From positions 1 through 8,495 of the forward strand of contig JAOUDR010000096.1 of the NCBI GenBank assembly GCA_029859185.1: a stretch of DNA of 8,495 nucleotides, written 5' to 3'. A program made the translations under genes and the position numbers. Under the pieces are notes generated by a model. It was not told the DNA's origin, made no database searches, and saw only the letters and a program-made list of their open reading frames with translations. Positions 6,190-8,495 of the stretch are shown piece after piece. This stretch comes from Gemmatimonadota bacterium. Its GTDB lineage: Bacteria; Gemmatimonadota; Gemmatimonadetes; Gemmatimonadales; GWC2-71-9. The first letter of the stretch is position 1. Each line of letters starts with the position of its first letter.

Positions 6190-7267
6190 ACACACCACCC
6201 GCCGCAGTCTCCCCGATCGGCACGCTCGTCTTTCTGCTGGCGAGTGCCTCCTCCGCGCCGCGCTCGACCTCCGCCGTCACGGCCGTCTCGATCTCCTCGA
6301 GTCGTCCCGCGTCGGTACCGCGACCCTTGAGCCACTCCTCGTAGAGACCGATGGGGTCGCGTGCGCCCCAATAGACGAACAACTCCGCCGGAAGGACGTG
6401 TCGGGCTTCTTGCTCGTCGTGGGTCGCGTGTCCCCCCATCCGGAAGGTGGTGGCGTCGAGGATGACCGGACCCTCACCGCGCCGGCACCGCTCGGCGGCA
6501 AGGGCCGTAGCCCCGAACGCGTCGAGCACGTTGTTCCCGTCAAACGACCCGCCGGCGCAGCCATACGCGCTGTGCAGGTCGGCGAAACCGTCCGCCAGGC
6601 GGTGCGCGGTGACGCGCGTTCCGAGCGCCACCTGGTTGTTCTGGATCAAGAAGATGATCGGGAGACGTTGCACCGCGGCGAAGTTGAACGCCTCGTGCGT
6701 CGCGCCAACGTTCACCGATCCATCACCCACCCACGTGAGCACGACCCGGCGCTCATCCCGCAGTTTGGAAGCAAGGGCGATTCCCGCGGCCACCGGGGGC
6801 ATGTTCCCGATGTTGGAGATCGGCTGCAGGATCCGCTGGCTGAAGTCGCCTACGTGACCGTCCCGTCCCCGGGAGGGCGAGTCCTCGGTGCCGAGGTATC
6901 CGCGGAGCATGGCCGCGATGGACATCCCCATCTCGCAGCACGCGCCGGCGTTGCGGATCATCGGCGCCACCAGATCGAGCGTGCGGTCGAGCGCGTGGAC
7001 CGGCCCCACCGTGGTTGCCTCCTCGCCGGTCCCGAGCCAGGCCTTGCTGATGACGCCTTGCCGTACCCAGCGCTTGAGCATCACGTCGTGGAGCCGCGCA
7101 CGCAGCATCCCGGCATACAGCCCCAGGAGCCTGTCGTCGTCGAGCGCGGAAACGGCTCCCGCGCGCTCGGGATCCCGCTGCCACGTGGCATCGAACTCGT
7201 GCACGAGGTCCGGATCCGCCTGCCATTGGACGTATTCGGGCGGATCGAACGCGGGAAACCGCTGCAT
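6179..7267 (-). CDS. Thiamine-diphosphate-dependent 2-oxoacid dehydrogenase E1 component, alpha subunit
   Basis: This 362-residue protein matches the usual length (about 330-410) of E1 alpha subunits of pyruvate or branched-chain 2-oxoacid dehydrogenase complexes. These decarboxylate a 2-oxoacid on thiamine diphosphate and pass the acyl group to E2 lipoyl domains. The ThDP/Mg motif runs from GDGS (181-184) to QNN (209-211) with the standard spacing. Other family elements are GTGEEATTVG (79-88), GRDGHVGDF (134-142), MPPVAAGIALA (156-166) and the loop RMGGHATHDE (276-285), which corresponds to the phosphorylation-loop region in mitochondrial enzymes. The C-terminal helices end in KTSVPIGETAAGGVYAD. 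The ATG at 7267 is the first start in the frame; its ribosome site is weak. An E1 alpha gene is normally followed by E1 beta, but here a PQQ-type dehydrogenase gene overlaps its 3' end, so the partner must be elsewhere. The oxoacid substrate cannot be told from sequence. Confidence 0.88.
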   Translation of the reverse strand: MQRFPAFDPPEYVQWQADPDLVHEFDATWQRDPERAGAVSALDDDRLLGLYAGMLRARLHDVMLKRWVRQGVISKAWLGTGEEATTVGPVHALDRTLDLVAPMIRNAGACCEMGMSIAAMLRGYLGTEDSPSRGRDGHVGDFSQRILQPISNIGNMPPVAAGIALASKLRDERRVVLTWVGDGSVNVGATHEAFNFAAVQRLPIIFLIQNNQVALGTRVTAHRLADGFADLHSAYGCAGGSFDGNNVLDAFGATALAAERCRRGEGPVILDATTFRMGGHATHDEQEARHVLPAELFVYWGARDPIGLYEEWLKGRGTDAGRLEEIETAVTAEVERGAEEALASRKTSVPIGETAAGGVYAD

Positions 7268-7277
7268 GGGGTGGTCG

Positions 7278-7289
7278 TGACCTCGGTCA
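7278..7289. promoter_or_regulatory. Candidate operator TGACC-TC-GGTCA
   Basis: A 12-bp inverted repeat with 5-bp perfect arms lies between the candidate E1 alpha promoter and its ATG, where a bound repressor would block transcription. It overlaps a second, looser pair, GGTC-GT-GACC, starting at 7273. Such short palindromes also arise by chance, and no regulator gene for this operon is in the window. Confidence 0.25.
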
Positions 7290-7299
7290 GGGACTCGGG

Positions 7300-7328
7300 A
7301 ATATCCTCGCTGCCTCCACGAGGAGCAA
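7300..7328 (-). promoter_or_regulatory. Candidate promoter of the E1 alpha operon
   Basis: On the minus strand TTGCTC (7328-7323) and GATATT (7305-7300) are separated by 17 bp, the ideal sigma-70 spacing. They match the consensus at 3 of 6 and 4 of 6 positions. Transcription would start near 7293, giving a leader of about 26 nt. The GATATT is one of the few AT-rich spots in the 142-bp divergent gap (7268-7409). No comparable site was found for the plus-strand gene. Confidence 0.3.
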
Positions 7329-7409
7329 GCCGAGGCGCGTGCTGGTCGCGATCCCGATCAGCGCATCCGCCCGAGGCGCTCGACCGACCGTGGACGTACC
7401 TTCTTTCAC

Positions 7410-8495
7410 ATGGCGACCCTGCCGGACTCCGAGCGCGACGTGAGCAACGGACCGTTGGCGCTCGCGGTGGTGTACCTCACCGGCCGGCGCGCCGGCACCG
7501 CGGTGTGGCCGCAGGGCGACTACCTGCGAGTCGGGTCATTCCCGGGTGCGGAAATCCCGCTCACGCGCGCGGCGGGTGAGGTCCCCCCGGAGGAATACGG
7601 CTTCATTCGACGGGTGGGGCGCGAGTTCGAGCTCGACACGGCGCCCGGGAAGGAAATCCTGGTCAACGGCGAGCCCTCCGATCAGCACCTGCTCGTCTCG
7701 GGCGACATCCTGGAGATCGGGCGTGGTGGACCGGTGCTCCGGCTTCGGACGTATCCGGCCGGCGCCAGCGGGAAGCCGCTCCGCGACGTGCTCCGCGATT
7801 GTCTGGAGTGCGCCCGACGCGCACGACGCAGGTGGTGGAGTCGGTGGTTTGCGGTCGCGCGCTCGCTCCCCGGTCAGATCCTTACCCAGGGTGCCTGGAG
7901 CGTCCGGATTTCCGCGCTGGGCGTTGTGGCCGTTGGGCTCGGACTGGCCGGCCTGATCGGCTACCGGACGGTCCAGATCGAGCGACGGCTGCAGGAGCGC
8001 GTCGCGGGCCTGGCCGAACTGCTCGAGCGCGGTCGTGAGAACCCCGGCACGGCGGAAGAGCTGGTGCGCGCGTTGGAAGAAATGCAGACGGATGTCTCGG
8101 AGACGGCGCGGCGTGTGCGGGAACTCGAGGGCCAGAGTGCCGCCGCACGGCTCGTCTTTGCCGCCGCGGCACGGTCGACCGTGTTCATCCAGGGATCGTG
8201 GGGCTTCGTCGATCCGCAGTCCGGGGCGCCGCTGCGCGTGGTGGTCGGGCCCGGTGGAGCGCCGGTTCGCGGGCCTGGCGGGGAGCCGCTGATCACCACG
8301 GACGAGCGAGCCCCCATCCTCGAAGCGCTGTTCACGGGCACTGGATTCGTGGTGAGCGAGGACGGATTACTCCTCTCCAACCGGCACATCGCGCGGCCCT
8401 GGGATTTTGACGACGCCGCCCGGCGTGTCGCCGCGCAGGGGTGGATCCCCGTGATGCGACGGATGATCGCCTACATCCCGGGCGTGCCGGACTCA
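7410..8495 (+). CDS. Membrane protein with FHA-like domain, coiled coil and trypsin/HtrA-like protease domain (3' end outside window)
   Basis: The frame is open from ATG 7410 to the window end (362 codons, no stop). Residues about 17-113 resemble a forkhead-associated domain: YLRVGSFPGAEIPL, FELDTAPGKEILVNG, then LLVSGDILEIGRGG near its end. FHA domains usually bind phosphothreonine, but the typical Arg, Ser and His of the binding loops are not seen. A basic stretch (RRARRRWW, about 137-143) precedes one membrane helix (about 167-185). Then comes a probable coiled coil rich in Glu, Arg and Leu (about 187-243). From about 245 a trypsin-like fold begins: STVFIQGSWGF, FTGTGFVVSEDG, then LLLSNRHIA with the likely catalytic His326. 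The Asp and Ser of the triad would lie beyond the window. By the positive-inside rule the FHA-like part is cytoplasmic and the protease periplasmic. The start is uncertain (GTG 7440 is an alternative), and neither has a clear ribosome site. The gene is divergent from the E1 alpha operon. Confidence 0.8.
   Translation, partial: MATLPDSERDVSNGPLALAVVYLTGRRAGTAVWPQGDYLRVGSFPGAEIPLTRAAGEVPPEEYGFIRRVGREFELDTAPGKEILVNGEPSDQHLLVSGDILEIGRGGPVLRLRTYPAGASGKPLRDVLRDCLECARRARRRWWSRWFAVARSLPGQILTQGAWSVRISALGVVAVGLGLAGLIGYRTVQIERRLQERVAGLAELLERGRENPGTAEELVRALEEMQTDVSETARRVRELEGQSAAARLVFAAAARSTVFIQGSWGFVDPQSGAPLRVVVGPGGAPVRGPGGEPLITTDERAPILEALFTGTGFVVSEDGLLLSNRHIARPWDFDDAARRVAAQGWIPVMRRMIAYIPGVPDS

Noticed and set aside
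6398..7579. A 393-codon plus-strand open frame opposite the E1 alpha gene
   Set aside because: It is antisense to a well-supported E1 alpha gene, shows no recognisable motif, and overlaps the start of the FHA-like gene in another frame.

Overview
The window is a GC-rich (roughly two-thirds G+C), gene-dense bacterial chromosomal segment. It has short intergenic gaps, overlapping start/stop junctions and GTG or TTG starts. Gene content (a lipoprotein PQQ-type sugar dehydrogenase, a periplasmic dienelactone-hydrolase-like enzyme, an FHA-like membrane serine protease, an MhsT-like symporter) and protein style suggest a Gram-negative soil or sediment bacterium of the Gemmatimonadota or a neighbouring deep phylum. 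That placement is inference from general familiarity. There is no rRNA, marker gene or database hit to confirm it. I see no tRNA, rRNA, CRISPR, insertion sequence or phage gene.

Layout. (1) 3-101 (+): last 32 codons of a gene whose product ends in Phe, possibly an outer-membrane barrel, followed by a 10-bp tandem repeat. (2) 178-1859 (-): a two-gene unit of a lysine 6-dehydrogenase/saccharopine dehydrogenase-like enzyme and a thioredoxin-fold protein with a single active-site Cys, joined by a TTGA overlap. (3) 1964-3987 (+): a divergent two-gene unit of a TetR-type repressor and an 11-12-helix sodium:amino acid symporter (NSS family, MhsT-like), joined by a GTGA overlap. (4) 3988-4187: a convergent gap filled by a 156-bp nested imperfect palindrome built from 8-bp units. 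(5) 4188-7267 (-): a likely three-gene operon of an orphan thiamine-diphosphate 2-oxoacid dehydrogenase E1 alpha subunit, a PQQ-type sugar dehydrogenase lipoprotein, and an exported dienelactone hydrolase-like protein. (6) 7410-8495 (+, runs off the end): a divergent gene for a protein with an FHA-like N-terminus, one membrane helix, a coiled coil and the start of a trypsin/HtrA-like protease.

How it may work together. Regions 2 and 3 share a 104-bp divergent regulatory gap. They look like an amino-acid module: uptake by the symporter, oxidation by the dehydrogenase, control by the TetR protein. Region 5 joins a cytoplasmic ketoacid decarboxylase subunit to two exported enzymes of sugar/lactone type. 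No E1 beta or E2 gene is next to the E1 alpha gene, so its role is unresolved. The FHA-like/protease protein is the most unusual architecture. It is truncated by the window edge and its FHA-like domain appears to lack the usual phosphothreonine-binding residues. The window contains no complete system that I can call novel with confidence.
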